Positions 1 to 11,269 are shown, counted from the first letter of the stretch. The stretch is DNA of 64,000 nucleotides from Isoetes taiwanensis (GCA_021234155.1 JAJEKV010000055.1:186001-250000); one strand, 5' to 3'. Numbers and translations: made by a program. The notes: generated by a model from the letters alone, not told the origin.

Positions 1-375
1 AGCCACGGTTCATCTTCAGGAGATTCAAATATGTTTTACGAACTTGAACCTCGATCGTAGGAGGTGATGTGAAGATGGGTGATGGATATTCTCTTCCTAT
101 CGGGAAAGGGGATTGTAGCTTTTCAATTGCATGGGCGTGATGTAGTTAGTAAAGTGAGGAATGTCATGTTTGCTCGGATTCTGATCCTAATATCATGTCT
201 GCTGCTGAATTTGATAAGGCGAGGCCATCACATTGTTCTCCGGAAATGGCAAAGCCTATCTGGCTGGCGGGGAATCCACTTGAAGGAATTGACTTGAAAA
301 GTGCAGTTCATGGATGGAGCTGACGCTGCAGAATGGCTTGTATGTCTTTGATGGTTCGATTCATAAAGCCTGAAC

Positions 376-1260
376 ATGGTCTTGTATGTCTTTGATTTGA
401 CTGCCGAGCATCTGTGGCATGCTCGTTTTGGTCATGTTGGAGGCACCTTTGTTGTACATGCTTTGTACAAGAACAAGATGGTTCTGGTATTCCCTCTACG
501 AAATGTGTCAAGCTTGAGTGTCTTTGCGTGCCATCTCGGGAAAGCAACCTCAACGGCCCTTTCCGGCCGGGCTCTTCATCGAGCAACTCAACCTCTTGAG
601 GCTGCATTCTCGATTTGTGCTATATGCCCGATGTTTAGCTAGTGGAAAGAGGTATTTCTTGATACGATTGATGATTTGAAAGAGGGTACACTTGGGTGTA
701 TACTTTGCCGCAAATCTGAGGTGCTTGGCAAGTTCAAGGCCTTCAAAAGCTAGGTTGAAAAGGGCGGGGTTAGTAATAAAAAAGTTGAGAAGTGACAATG
801 GAGGTGAATATGTTTCTAATGCCTTTGATGAGTTTCTCATGGAAGAAGGTATTGAAAGGCAGTTAATCATTCCTTATGCTCATCCACAAAATGGTGTAGC
901 TGAAAGGAGAAATAGATCTTTGCTTGATTTGGCAAGATCTATGATGAGTCATAAGCAACCGCCTCGAATCTTTTTTGGGGAGAGGCGAGTAGTAAAGAAA
1001 GATATTTGGCAAATAGGTCGCCTACTAAGGCAGTCAGGATATGACTCCTTATGAAGCATTTTGGAGAATGAAACCGGATGTGTCTCATTTGAGGGTGTTT
1101 GGATGCTTGGCTTATGCTTCCATACCGCCGAGAAAAGCTGAAAAAGTATGGGAAGTTGCATGATGGGGCTGTCAAAGCCATCTTTATTGGGTATCCGAAA
1201 ATCAGAAAAGGTTACAAGTTGTATGATCCTTCCAACAAAGGTTGTTATTGTAAGTCGGTT
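376..1260 (+). pseudogene. copia pre-integrase zinc domain and integrase (decayed)
   Basis: The pre-integrase signature L-W-H-A-R-F-G-H-V-G is read at about 412-441, and the following cysteine part appears in another frame. The integrase core is best seen at 692-1054. R-S-D-N-G-G-E-Y supplies the second catalytic Asp (codon at 794) and N-G-V-A-E-R-R-N-R the catalytic Glu (codon at 902). Their 35-residue spacing is that of D-D-35-E integrases. Downstream, T-P-Y-E-A-F-W and the F-G-C-L-A-Y core of the integrase C-terminal region follow at about 1040-1130 in a different frame, then F-I-G-Y and V-R-F-V-E-E at 1180-1275. The first catalytic Asp is lost in a frame-scrambled stretch at 600-700. The enzyme would have inserted element cDNA into the genome; this copy cannot make it. 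Confidence 0.85.
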
Positions 1261-1639
1261 CGGTTCGTTGAAGAGTATGATGGTATATCTTCCCGTGATT
1301 CTCTGCAGTTCACAATGACGGCAGCCTTGGATGTTGGAGATCCGATAGCGGTGCCGGTAGACCTTTTCTCCCTCTCTCGTGGTTTCTCAAGTGAACTTAC
1401 ATTTGCACGAAGTAGTGGGCGGGATGATCCCAATCCCCTTCGCCCTATGGTCCATGAGCAGGTTGGTTCCTTTCACGGGGAGTCCAAAGACACATGAAGG
1501 TGCTTGTAGCACCTCGATCCAAAGACCTCTTACAACACCTATTGTAGCACCTCGCTATACCCCCGTTGTAGAACCTAGGAGATCAAAGACGTCTCAAGGA
1601 GAAACAAATTGTTGAGAACCGGTTGCGACTGCTGTACTT

Positions 1640-3288
1640 TTGTTGTTGAACCTAGGAGATCAAGACGTCGATGGAGAAAAAGGGGAGAAGTCTAATGGAT
1701 CATGTAACCTTGCCTTAATGGCAAAGGTTCAGGATCATGTTGATCCACAAACCTTTCATGAAGCAGCTAGTGATCCGCAGTGGCAGCATGCAATGGAAGA
1801 AGAATACTCTCAATTGTTGAAGCAAGGCACATGGGAATTGGTTGAACTCCCAGTTGATAAGCACGTTATTGGCTGTAAGTGGGTGTTTAGAACCAAATTT
1901 CATGCTGATGGGACAGTGTCAAAGCACAAAGCTAGACTTGTAGCCAAGGGTTTTGCACAGAAAAAAGGCTTAGATTATGATGAAGTCTTTGCTCCCGTAG
2001 CCAGAATGTCCACTATTAGATCAGTTATAGCTCTTGCTGCAATGAAAGGTTGGTTAATGTTTCAAATGGACATTAAGTCTGCTTTTTTGAATGGTGATTT
2101 GGAGGAAGAGGTCTATATGACTCAACCTCCAGGATTTGTTGTTCAAGGGAAGGCTTATTTGGTTTGTCATTTGAAGAAAAGCATTTATGGCTTGAAGCGA
2201 GGCTCCAAGATGTTGGCATACAAAAATTAATGCTTTTTTCTTGAGTGGGGGTTCAGGCGAAGTGTAGACCCCAATCTTTATTACAAATCACATGAAGGCC
2301 GAATGTGCGTTGTGGTTTTGTATGTTGATGATTTGATCATCACAGGAGATGCTGATGTGCTGATTTCTACATTGAAGTTGAAGTTATCTTCGTCCTTCGA
2401 GATGACTGACCTTGGCCTTATGCATTATTGTTTAGGTGTAGAAGTGTGGGATGGCATCTATCTTTCTCAGCAGAAATATATCAAAGAAATGTTACAGCAG
2501 TATCGTATGCAAGATTGCAAGGCTGTGGCAAGTCCTTTTGATCCAGGCACAAGGCTTGAGCTTGATTTCGATGGTGAGGAGTGTGATCCCACACTCTATC
2601 GAAGCTTGGTAGGGGCGTTGATATATCCACACGGTCACTAGACCGATATCTCTTTTGCCGTGGAGGCCGAAAGGCGATTCATGAGCAATCCCGGGCGATG
2701 CAGACCGAAGGTCGCTAAAAGATCTGGCATATCTGAAGGGGACATCACAGAAGGTTTTTTATCGAGAGGTCCTCTCGATTTCCACCGAAAAGTCTTTGTT
2801 GATGCAGATCATGCTAACCGGCCATGATAGCAGAGGAGGTCCACAAACGAGGGATGGTCACGCTCATAGGGCCTAACGTGCGACATGGTTGTCCAAAAGA
2901 CAAATCACAAGATATCAAAGACCACGGAGGGTAATTCAAAGCACCGGTGTTGGGATGCAGGAATTGTTGTGGCTTAAACATTTGTGGACAGATCTGCGGT
3001 ACCTCCATCCTGAATTTGTTATATTGTGTGACAAACACAAGTACCATCCATCTTGCCAAGGATGCTAAGTACCACCCAAAGACAAAACATCTTGACACCC
3101 ACTTGTGTTTTGTCCGTGAGCAGATCCAAATGGGATCTTCTCAACTTGTTCATTGCTCCTCACGGGATGGGTTCTTTGATGGCTTTACCAAACCATTAGT
3201 TGGATCTAAATTTGTCAATGTGAAGGAGAGCTTGGGCATGAAGAAATTGCAGCTGAAGGGAGAGAAGGATTACCTTAGTTTCAGCTGA
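1640..3288 (+). pseudogene. copia reverse transcriptase and RNase H (decayed)
   Basis: Frame 1640-2230 holds the N-terminal RT half (W-K-W-V-F-type box read as G-C-K-W-V-F-R-T-K, K-A-R-L-V-A-K-G-F, F-Q-M-D-I-K-S-A-F-L-N-G). A stop at 2228-2230 interrupts it, and the same frame resumes at 2303 with the catalytic V-L-Y-V-D-D-L-I-I-T-G. The thumb and connection continue to about 2640, where the frame breaks through the first RNase H motif. The RNase H tail, ending D-G-F-F-D-G-F-T-K-P-L, is in a third frame from about 3040 to 3288. The YVDD polymerase site itself is intact. At least two frame changes and one stop make this a pseudogene. Confidence 0.88.
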
Positions 3289-3324
3289 TTTTCTTCTGCT
3301 TAGTCAACAACATTTAAGGGAGAG

Positions 3325-3741
3325 TGTTGGAATATAAATATCTTCGACTAAGCATAATGTCTTGAAACAAAGAAGTGGTTCAAAGACTTAGCAACACAGT
3401 CTTTGAGAAGATGCTGAAATGTACGTAAGACAAGACACTTTGTCAAGATCGTTAAATCACCCTAAATCAAAGGTTAGTAATTAATGGGCGGTGTGGTTAA
3501 ACGATAGACTACTATTCTTAGTCTCACCAGTTGTATATATATTCATTGTACGTTATGTACTGAGCAATGCTCAGAAGTAGAGATTGTATTTCCTATTGCT
3601 TTTCTCAATAGATTTGTTCTTGTCTTCTATTCTATCTCTTGAGTCGATCTTGCGGGTTTGTGCTGGTTTTGCACTAGTTCTATCACGTTGGAGCTTCACC
3701 AGCAATTTTCTGCCATAAGATCCCCCTTTTCGTATTTAACA
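3325..3741 (+). repeat. 3' LTR of the first copia element
   Basis: It begins with TGTTGGAATATAAATATC right after the purine tract AAGGGAGAG. The proposed end at TTTAACA (3735-3741) gives a TGTT...AACA terminal pair and a 417-bp LTR. The start is well supported. The end is inferred, because the partner LTR is outside the window. A TATATATA stretch at about 3532-3541 could be the LTR promoter TATA region. Confidence 0.6.
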
Positions 3742-4266
3742 GAGGTTTAGCAGAGGTTTTCGAATTCTGAGACTAATCTCTTCATACTCTGCTTCTAGAG
3801 TGGAGCTATATCCAAGCATTCCGGTAAGCTCCTTTGGTGGTTGTAGTGCTTCATTTCCGCAAACGATGTTTGAAGATGCTGAGCTTTCGCTTGATATCTC
3901 TTCTCTATGATCTTTAGACCACAGTATGAAAGCAACGATGGCTTCTTGGCTTTTTCTGCTTGGTTGTGTGATGAAGCAGAGCCAAGCCCTATAGTTTAAT
4001 CCCCTTTTCCTGAGGTTTAGGCAACCAATCAGGCAGGTGCTTCTGCCGGAGTCCATCCGGCCTACTGCCCCGCCGAAAATCGGCAGCTCTTCTGCCTCAT
4101 GGCCGTGGCTTATTAAGCATCCTGAAACAAGCGAGCTTTCGGAACAGGAAGGACTAATCAGAAGTTCTTTCTTGGCTGGTCTTAACCCTATTGAATTTTC
4201 CAGGGAAAAAATGTTGAAGCAGAGGATAGGAATGACGGAGCCTGGAAATCTATTTAAAGATCTCAT
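3736..4266 (-). CDS. Unrecognised 176-residue open frame
   Basis: The minus-strand frame opens with ATG at 4266-4264 and closes with TAA at 3738-3736. The predicted protein is Ser/Glu-rich in its second half (S-S-E-S-S-A-S-S-N, then E-A-E-Y-E-E-I-S-L) and has no motif I recognise. No signal peptide or membrane segment is evident. It abuts the copia LTR and its last codons overlap the proposed LTR end, so it may be a truncated exon or a chance frame. I assign no function. Confidence 0.22.
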   Translation of the reverse strand: MRSLNRFPGSVIPILCFNIFSLENSIGLRPAKKELLISPSCSESSLVSGCLISHGHEAEELPIFGGAVGRMDSGRSTCLIGCLNLRKRGLNYRAWLCFITQPSRKSQEAIVAFILWSKDHREEISSESSASSNIVCGNEALQPPKELTGMLGYSSTLEAEYEEISLRIRKPLLNLC

Positions 4267-4339
4267 GTTATTTTTAGTGAATTAAGCTTGGCTGGGAGCA
4301 GGGTATTTTTTAAGCGCCCTATATTTTTATAGGGCCAGA

Positions 4340-5470
4340 AACAATTGGCTACTGCCCATGTAGGATAAATAACTTGGCGTAGTTTGGCCTGGCGATATTT
4401 TGCACCTTCTTGCTAAGATGGCGTAACTGAACTGGCGCAACCATGAAATTTTTATTTTGCTACATTAACAAATTGGCTGCGAGTAAATTTGTGTTAGTTA
4501 AGATAGGAACATGCTTTGGTAGTGAAAACACGACGTTGGCCACAACCACCTAGGCATCTTCCCCAAATAATACATTCAAATTGCTCTCGGTCATAGTCCT
4601 TATCATCTGCAGAATCATAGCCTTCATCAAGACCCTCAATTTGGTCTATGAAAGTGGACGTAGACGATGATATAGTGACGCTCCGCTTTGTCCTTGATGC
4701 CGCAGGTCCCAAGAACACATTTATTCTCTTTCGCGAAGCTCCCTCCATGTTGCATAAATTTGATGATCGGCATCAATAGCTACTTTTGCACATCTGAATA
4801 ATTTTGTACAACTGAATAGGGTAAAAACTAACTTAAATCAATGAACCTAAAGCTTAGATTGTAGATGGGAATGGATCTCCATCTCAACCAAGCCGTGAGT
4901 ACAAATCGGAAGTGCTGTGCATCCCATTCTTATTCAAAGACGAACATCCCATTCATATTCATATTTATCATATTCACATAAGTAATGAAACAATTGCATA
5001 TGAGAAGAACAGGAAAAACACAGGCTCGACAGGGTAGAATAAACTAAACCTGTATGAAAAGGCAATATCTTATGCCAGCTTGGGCAAATTAAAAAATATA
5101 TATAAAACCCTAATCCTAGAGGACTATAAGTGGCGATTCTTAGATGGACATGTGGCCGAGATGTAATATGGCCATCCCCTTACCCATTAAAATTTACCTT
5201 AGGTTCTAATTGGCTACCTCGATAGGTGTTTTCCACCCAAAAAAATTTGAATTGGCCACACCCGACGCCTAGCCGGATTTAGTAAATATCGAATTGGCTA
5301 CTAAACGAGTAAAATGTACAAATTCGTGTTTTGAACTGGCCACTACCCTTCGGTCAAGGCATGAACGTATCCTACACTGGCGTAGCCAACCATTTCTGAA
5401 AAAATATGAATGTGTGGCCAACTGGCTCGCCGGGGCCACTAAAAAATACCCTGGTATGTTAAGATCACTA
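4340..5470. repeat. Non-coding stretch with scattered AATTGGC/AACTGGC motifs
   Basis: Outside the small minus-strand frame at 4494-4748, this stretch repeats a short word, RAMTTGGCYAC and variants. Examples lie near 4343, 4371, 4430, 4470, 5210, 5250, 5291, 5334, 5374 and 5425. The copies are irregularly spaced and sit in otherwise AT-rich sequence. A 7-bp-stem hairpin (GCCCTAT/ATAGGGC, 4316-4335) lies at the left edge. No gene is visible. Confidence 0.35.
4494..4748 (-). CDS. Unrecognised 84-residue open frame
   Basis: A true ATG (4748-4746) opens a frame with a basic N-terminus (S-R-K-R-I-N), a Ser/Thr run (T-I-S-S-S-T-S-T), an acidic patch (D-E-G-Y-D-S-A-D-D-K-D-Y-D) and a Cys/Gly cluster (C-L-G-G-C-G-Q). 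The composition looks more like a disordered regulatory protein or an exon than random sequence. I do not recognise a family. The flanks are non-coding and rich in the AATTGGC motif. Confidence 0.28.
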   Translation of the reverse strand: MEGASRKRINVFLGPAASRTKRSVTISSSTSTFIDQIEGLDEGYDSADDKDYDREQFECIIWGRCLGGCGQRRVFTTKACSYLN

Positions 5471-5795
5471 ATTGATCATAAAAAATCTTGGTCCGCCTTT
5501 GCTTCATCCTGTCACTGTGACCACCTTAAGTCCAATTCGTGACTGCCCTAGTTTGCATTGACATAAAATTTCTGCTGATTGTCCTACCCTAACACTTTCT
5601 ATCATGGAACACACAAATTCACAAAGAGATCTGTCATGAAGCTTGCTCAAATTGCTTGAGCTTTCCAAAGTGTATGCATGCAGGGGACCCAAAGACCGTT
5701 TGGTCTGCACGCCTGGTCTGAGTTTTAGAATTATTGGGAGATGTTGAGGTTCTCTCTGTAGATGGTGGCATTGTTTCTCTCCGTTTGCAAGGTGA

Positions 5796-6341
5796 GGCCG
5801 AAATCATGGATTGAGAACGCCCAAATCTTTGAAATATACATTCAGGGGCGAATTCTATGGGGAGAATCCGGCAGTGGCAGAGTTCAGAAGGCCCAAAGCT
5901 CCCGCTAAGGAGCATAAATTTCCCAGGACGGCCGGAGCTTCTTCGAAGGTCAGCAGTCTGCCGGAAAGGGGAGAAACAAAGAGCAGATATTACATGGGCC
6001 GAAAATATATTTCAATTTCTGCTCCCCTTAGTCCACATAACACAAATGACAATGAAGAAAATATTGCACCAACTTTTGCTCATCAGTCTAGAGCTTCTTC
6101 ACTCATAAAATTCCTTCCATACTGTCTCCCCTTAGGGTCCCAAAATGACAGCTCCAGCCTTGTTCATAGATCCATTAGCTCCAAAAGCATCACCTTCGCT
6201 AGGAGTTCGTCTGTTGGATCAATTGCATCAACTCTTTCTTCTAAGAAATCCAACCTCCATGGAGTTGTAGTCAAAAAAAGAAGCTCTCTCCCCTATAGAC
6301 AAGAGCTTTTAGGTTGGCTTGGATGTGATAGCATATCATAG
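5796..6341 (+). CDS. Unrecognised open exon-like frame, Ser/Lys/Arg-rich
   Basis: The frame is open from a stop at 5793-5795 to TAG at 6339-6341, about 181 codons, with no ATG near the left edge. It would therefore be a 3' exon or partial gene. The product is basic and Ser-rich (A-R-S-S-S-V-G-S-I-A-S-T-L-S-S-K-K-S) and ends R-Q-E-L-L-G-W-L-G-C-D-S-I-S, a tail that looks like a conserved C-terminal motif. A pyrimidine tract ending in CTGTAG before an ATG at about 5760, and an AAG/GTGAGG donor-like site near 5790, hint at an upstream exon. I do not recognise the family. Confidence 0.33.
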   Translation, partial: GRNHGLRTPKSLKYTFRGEFYGENPAVAEFRRPKAPAKEHKFPRTAGASSKVSSLPERGETKSRYYMGRKYISISAPLSPHNTNDNEENIAPTFAHQSRASSLIKFLPYCLPLGSQNDSSSLVHRSISSKSITFARSSSVGSIASTLSSKKSNLHGVVVKKRSSLPYRQELLGWLGCDSIS

Positions 6342-6769
6342 GGAGACTAGGATTGTGCATGTGCAACCTTCGTCTTAACTAAATATTTGGGTTTTGTACA
6401 TTGAGATTTGGAAGAGACTAATTATGACTTGAAATGGTAAGTGCTAACATGATGGCCCACTTTTTTGGATTGCCCCTGTTAAGGGGGCAATTCGTTAGGG
6501 GGAGGGTATATCTGATAATCTGACGGCCGTCATTACTGATTGTTTTTCCGGCGGTGAAAAACTTTTTGGTTTTTTTGCGTATGAATATACGCTAAGGTTT
6601 TCCGTGTTTTGGACGCCAAATTATTTTTCCGGCGATCGGAAACTCGTTTTTTTTTGTGAAAAACTATTGGTTTTTTTAACCTTTGGGCTAGAGATTCCTT
6701 TTTTTAGAATTTATCTTTGGGTTTTTTATTTTTAAAACAAACTATTTTTTTATTGGAATGTATTTATAG
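6342..6769. other. No gene seen; T-run-rich spacer
   Basis: The sequence contains many T(7-10) runs and two near-copies of TTTTTCCGGCG (about 6543 and 6625). It ends at a branch-like, T-rich acceptor (TTTATAG at 6763-6769) leading into the F-box/LRR relic, so its right half is probably an old intron. Confidence 0.4.
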
Positions 6770-9190
6770 ACAGTGAATGCCGCAGCTTGCATACTCTAAG
6801 TATTAATGAGGCAACCCTTGGCTATGGAGGTTCTCAAGAAATTCAGTTGCGACACGATTCTTTAAAAAACCTTCATATTTTAAGATGTCGTGTTCTTCGC
6901 ATTGCAATCAGGTAGTTCTACGTCTAAGCTATGACCTAATTCCTCATTAGCTGACATGGTTCCTCATTAGGCTTTCTTGTATAAGTTTGTTACGGTGCCC
7001 ACGGTTTGAGGTTTTGTCACCGAACGCTTCGGGGCAATCTAGAATGTCGAATTGTCCGCGCTTTTAAAGCCGACTTATCTTCATGCCACAAGTTGTCGAT
7101 GCGGTGTATGGCAGCGAACAAAGATGTCCTCTTCTTATAAATTTAGACATGTCTATTTGTTCATATGTGAGTGATGAAACTCTTCGTGAGATTTCTTCTA
7201 TGCACCAATTTATGTTAGTTGAATGCTTGCTTTTGCTTAAACATCTCGTTGGAGGTTAGTTATCAATAATATTCTAAGCTGCCGATATAGCTCATACTTT
7301 TGCCTCGCTAACATGCTTTTCAATTTTGGTAAAGGAGTGCGAATGTCCGCATTAGTTGAACCAAGGCTTCAGAGTCATGAAGGAATTCAATTCTTCCTCA
7401 ATGGCGCCTTTATCACACTTGTTTCATGCTCGAGGTTTTTTTAGTGTCCTTGTTTAGTTTAGTTCGTTTCCTTGTTTACGCTTTTGATTTCTAATGTGGA
7501 AGTTTATATTGTAGTTATTGGAGCTTGATTCTTGCTTTTGGCGACATCGGTTGTCCTTGATTTACCTCATCTGCTTGAACATAAGTTTGAGTAGTTGTAA
7601 GAGTGTAGCAGCCTACTTTTGTGTTGAAAGTGACACTCATCATCGGCTGAAATAACATTATCTACATGCGATTTGTAGAGCTTACTCTTCGAACTCCGTC
7701 TTTAATGGAGATTAATGTCTAAAACTGTTCCAGCTTAAACCGCATTGATATCACCTCAACCAAACATCAAGGTATGGTATATCATGGATGATTTAAATTT
7801 TGGATATGTTGTACATTCTCTTGAATTCAGAACATGCCTCCATGCCAAGTTTAGTTTATTTTAACTCTTCCTTACAACGACCTTGCCACTTGATGATGAC
7901 CTTGCAATGGAAAGTCACTATTTATATGTTTATATCAATTGAATCACCTATCGGTTAAGGTGGATCTGTCAGATCATCCATGGCATTTTGTTTTACCGGG
8001 GAATACACGCATATATATAAAGTTAGAATTTTGTTTTCTATGCAGATGCTTGTAAAAAGAAACTAATTCGCTAAGAAATTACTTAACAAGTCCGGATATG
8101 ATAGTACAATTTTCGTTAAAATCAAATTATTATTTTTTGAGGTATCGTGCATGGCATTAACTTCCTCTCACTTGGCTTGTGCTTGAAGCTTGCCTTAAGT
8201 CGTGACAAGGGTTGACAACTATAGCATTGCAATGCCCCTTGGCTCTTAGAGGTTGACTTAACAGAGTGCGACTCTTTGACGAATGCATTGTGCAAGGTAT
8301 TCGCCGAGGGTGGTGGATGTCCCGTGCTTAGCACTTTGATCCTTGACGGTTGTGTGAGGTAAACGTGATGCGGGCCTTTCTAAGTCTTTATATTTTCTCT
8401 AGTTGATTGATAGAATGAGGAAATTAACAACCATTATTATTATTATTAATAATAATATTATTGCACTACGAGGGTTTTGCAGGGGTTTGACAATGGTGAC
8501 CCCGAGTACCCAATCACCGCCAAGGTTGTCCTTAGTTGGTTGTCAAAAATGTGTTCACTTGACCTTTATGCGCCCGAACCTTGAGAAGCTTCAATTGATG
8601 GTTTGATCACCGACAACCCATCCTTCTCCCTCGTAACGTTTGGCAGTAAATGCAAGTAAATGCATCTCTTTTTGGGTCCTATTTCTTACATTTGTAGCTA
8701 TTAAATTCTGCAGGTGGGATTATAGTCACTAAATCTTGGGATTTGCCCCCATTTATCGGGCTGAAGATTGAAGCTAGGGAAATGTGATTCTTGATTTGAG
8801 GGGTTGTGGGGTATTATCTGAGGGCAGCTCTATGTTGTCCTAGGTTGTTAAGCCTTGACGCCTCTTATTGCAGGGTAAGTTTTGATGAACAAGCCCGACA
8901 TACACTACCGCCGACATTATCTATACTGTTGATCCTTGTGTCAACTAGAGATGATCCTGTTTAGCAGCCATCGCAAATGCATGTCCGATGATACAATCAC
9001 TTATATTGGCTTCTTGCCCGTCAGGGGACTGGGACCAAAGTGGGGCTGTTGGCGCTGGACGATCGCATTCATTGACAGTGTTGGACTTATCGTATACTTT
9101 TCTAACAGATCTATCACCCGTGTTTGCAAAGATGCCCTTATCTCGAGGTATGGAGACTATTTTCTCAAATTTCTTGAGAGGGTGTTAGAA
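6770..9190 (+). pseudogene. FBL15-like: F-box/LRR-repeat protein 15 (SLOMO-like) pseudogene, intron-containing
   Basis: Successive blocks read in the order of the leucine-rich repeats of plant FBL15, an F-box adaptor of SCF ubiquitin ligases. They are 6770-6911 (I-N-E-A-T-L-G-Y-G-G-S-Q-E-I), 7044-7254 (C-P-L-L-I-N-L-D-M-S-I-C-S-Y-V-S-D-E-T-L), 7518-7771 (L-E-L-D-S-C; C-S-S-L-N-R-I-D-I-T-S-T), 8180-8358 (E-V-D-L-T-E-C-D-S-L-T-N-A-L), 8483-8650 (P-N-L-E-K-L-Q-L), 8714-8874 (S-L-D-A-S-Y-C-R) and about 8950-9190 (S-L-T-V-L-D-L-S-Y-T-F-L-T-D-L). Blocks end in GT donors and begin after AG acceptors, for example GTGAG/GTAAAC at 8358 and TTTTGCAG at 8482, which join in phase. Frameshifts and stops inside blocks, and the absence of the F-box part, show a decayed, unprocessed copy. 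The family match is from memory of FBL15 sequence. Confidence 0.8.
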
Positions 9191-10050
9191 CAACCGCTTT
9201 GATTTACGTCAATTTCTTTATAATAGTCAATGGCCTTGGCAGTTTAGAAAGATTGATGAAATGGTCAAGTTCAATGGTGAACAAGGAGATCAAGAACCAA
9301 CGACATATCAAGCCAAGAATGCGAAGTTGCGGTGCACACACATTTGGTTTGGGTGTTCCATCCGGCGCCTCTCAAGAAATCCTCACGTTGGGGAACTAAG
9401 AGAACAAAGGTTCGAACGCCGCTATCCAGCCTCACTTGCATGGATAACTCTCAAACCTGTCAAATCTAGTAATGAAGGCCCCGGATATTTTTCCATGCCT
9501 CAATTCAATTCAAATGTAGTGGAGGCCTCTATATTAGTCCATGCCCTCAATTCAATTCATGTGTTATTTTTCAAGATAGATAATTTTTTATATTGCAATC
9601 TTATAGTAGATTTCTGGTAGCATCTGGGAATTGATGAGGAGAAGAGCTTTTGTGTAAGAGTCTCATTAAAATTTGTATTTAAAAGCATTAGAATTTGTAG
9701 AATTTCTATTTAAGCATCATTATGAAACTGTTTTTATGCAAACCAACCTACTAATCATGATTCCCAGATTCAAGATTGGCTTTGCAAACACCAGCCTACC
9801 AAGAATTTAGGTCTCCAGTTGAACAATCAGTTTTATCCCAATTAAGCCCATCAAAATAACTTGTGCTCGTAAAAGCATAGAATACAAAGAATCTGCAGTA
9901 TTTTATAAAACTATAAGAAAGATTAATCAGTTTGTTTTTCATTTGAGCTTGGTGTTCATAGACAGAAAGATGGTTGTCTAGATTTTTTCGTACTCGATGA
10001 TCACGTTTGCACAATTGATCTTGTATGTTCCTGTTGGATTTTGTGGAGAT
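9191..10050. other. No gene supported
   Basis: Only short frames are present. The stretch 9261-9600 is open on the plus strand but shows no recognisable motif. It may be the right flank or a last decayed exon of the F-box/LRR relic. Confidence 0.4.
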
Positions 10051-10054
10051 ACGA

Positions 10055-10420
10055 TAAACGATGTTGAGATTGGAAATCAAGTGTACTAATGAAACATCTT
10101 ATAAGAGTGAGCCAAATCAATGCCTAATCATAGAACATATGTGTTCCAATTGAGTATTATAAAAAGTATCAATCATAGCAATAAGAGGGCCATTGAGAAG
10201 GTAAAAGAAATAGATCTACTTTTTGAGACACAATACATGGTACCGAGATGGAAAATCAAGGTAATAAAGCGCCTAATAAGAGTGTCTCAAATAATGCCCA
10301 AATGTGCGCATATAGATCAATCAATCAAATATTCCCAATACATGTTAGCCCGATGGCAAGTTTTGAAATATCATGAACTTACATTGGCCCATATAAAGTA
10401 TATAAATGCAAGATCATTTA
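10055..10420 (+). repeat. Diverged tandem repeat, roughly 100-180 bp spacing
   Basis: A box resembling GAGATGGAAAATCAAG followed by an ATAAGAGTG.CTCAAAT box recurs at about 10062-10115 and 10242-10295. A weaker relative (CCGATGGCAAGTTTTG) lies at 10352-10367. Divergence is high, so this is an old satellite-like remnant at best. The open frame 10120-10425 runs through it and is not considered a gene. Confidence 0.3.
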
Positions 10421-10517
10421 ATTAGGTACACATGGGATAGCACCACGAAAATGTAAGCATTAAACATGATCTAGCCGCATCATTAACAATGGATCGAACA
10501 ATGTACAGTTCACACAA

Positions 10518-10641
<124 letters not shown>

Positions 10642-11269
10642 TTTTTAACGTCCACAGAGACCAAATTGGCCATGGGGCCCAAACAACAGAAGGGGCATGG
10701 AAGCCCAAAAAAACAACAAAAAGGGCAGGATCCCAAATGAAACTTGGACAAAACACAATAACAAATAGAAATAACAACATCAAGAAGAGCAGCGCTATAC
10801 AAAAATGTCCATGGACCAGTAGGCCACTGATCCCTAATTATAGCCTGACCACCTCTGTATACTGCCCACTTCCATTGTAGGCAAGCTTCGCGTACCCGAC
10901 ATAATTCCTCTTTTCGTCTACAGAGCTGTGCTGGAGTTAGATCCTCTTGGACAGAAAAGCTGGTCCATGTTAGATGATTCCCATGTCTCAGTATATGCAG
11001 CCGGGAAATGGCATCTTTAAAATGGACTAGGAAATGATGAGGACGATCTGGTCGTGCTGCTCCTACCCGATGTGTTGAGATGATGCCATCCGCCTGTATA
11101 TGCACTAGCTACAAAAGTTGTACCCAGCTTCTCAAATGCAACTGAACAGATGTCCCTGTGATAGTGGTGTTGGACCGGATTGTGTGAATCCTAGCAAGGA
11201 CTGCTAGCGGTAGGCATTGAATCTGAGTATCTAGCTTATCCAAAACCGTATCCAGAACCATGGGCATAT
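10642..11269 (-). pseudogene. LINE ORF1-like fragment fused to a LINE 3' end
   Basis: Minus-strand reading gives V-L-D-K-L-D-T-Q-I-Q (coiled-coil-like) near 11250, then H-R-V-G-A-A-R-P-D-R-P and F-L-V-H-F-K-D-A-I-S-R-L near 11090-11000. E-D-L-T-P-A-Q-L-C-R-R-K-E-E-L and K-W-A-V-Y-R-G-G-Q-A-I-I-R-D follow near 10950-10830. This matches the layout of L1-type ORF1 RNA-binding proteins: a coiled coil, an RRM-like region with R-P-R, then a C-terminal domain with D-L-T-P...R-R. It is followed directly by the LINE 3' consensus (10642-10690) and the tetranucleotide tail, with no ORF2 (endonuclease/RT) between. One stop lies near 11108. It is either a deleted LINE or a non-autonomous ORF1-only derivative. 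Confidence 0.6.

Larger units (their letters stand above)
1..3741 (+). mobile_element. Degenerate Ty1/copia retrotransposon (5' part outside window)
   Basis: The plus strand carries copia domains in canonical order. A protease-proximal block (M-G-D-G-Y-S-L-P-I, then G-K-G-I-V-A-F-Q-L) lies at about 70-180, the pre-integrase zinc region at about 406-600, integrase at 770-1250, reverse transcriptase at 1640-2640 and RNase H at 2640-3200. A purine tract at 3314-3324 comes just before an LTR starting TGTTGGAAT. The integrase-before-RT order identifies Ty1/copia rather than Ty3/gypsy. Several frameshifts and stops break the polyprotein, so the copy is dead. The gag end and 5' LTR would lie left of base 1, so neither age nor target duplication can be judged. 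Confidence 0.9.
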
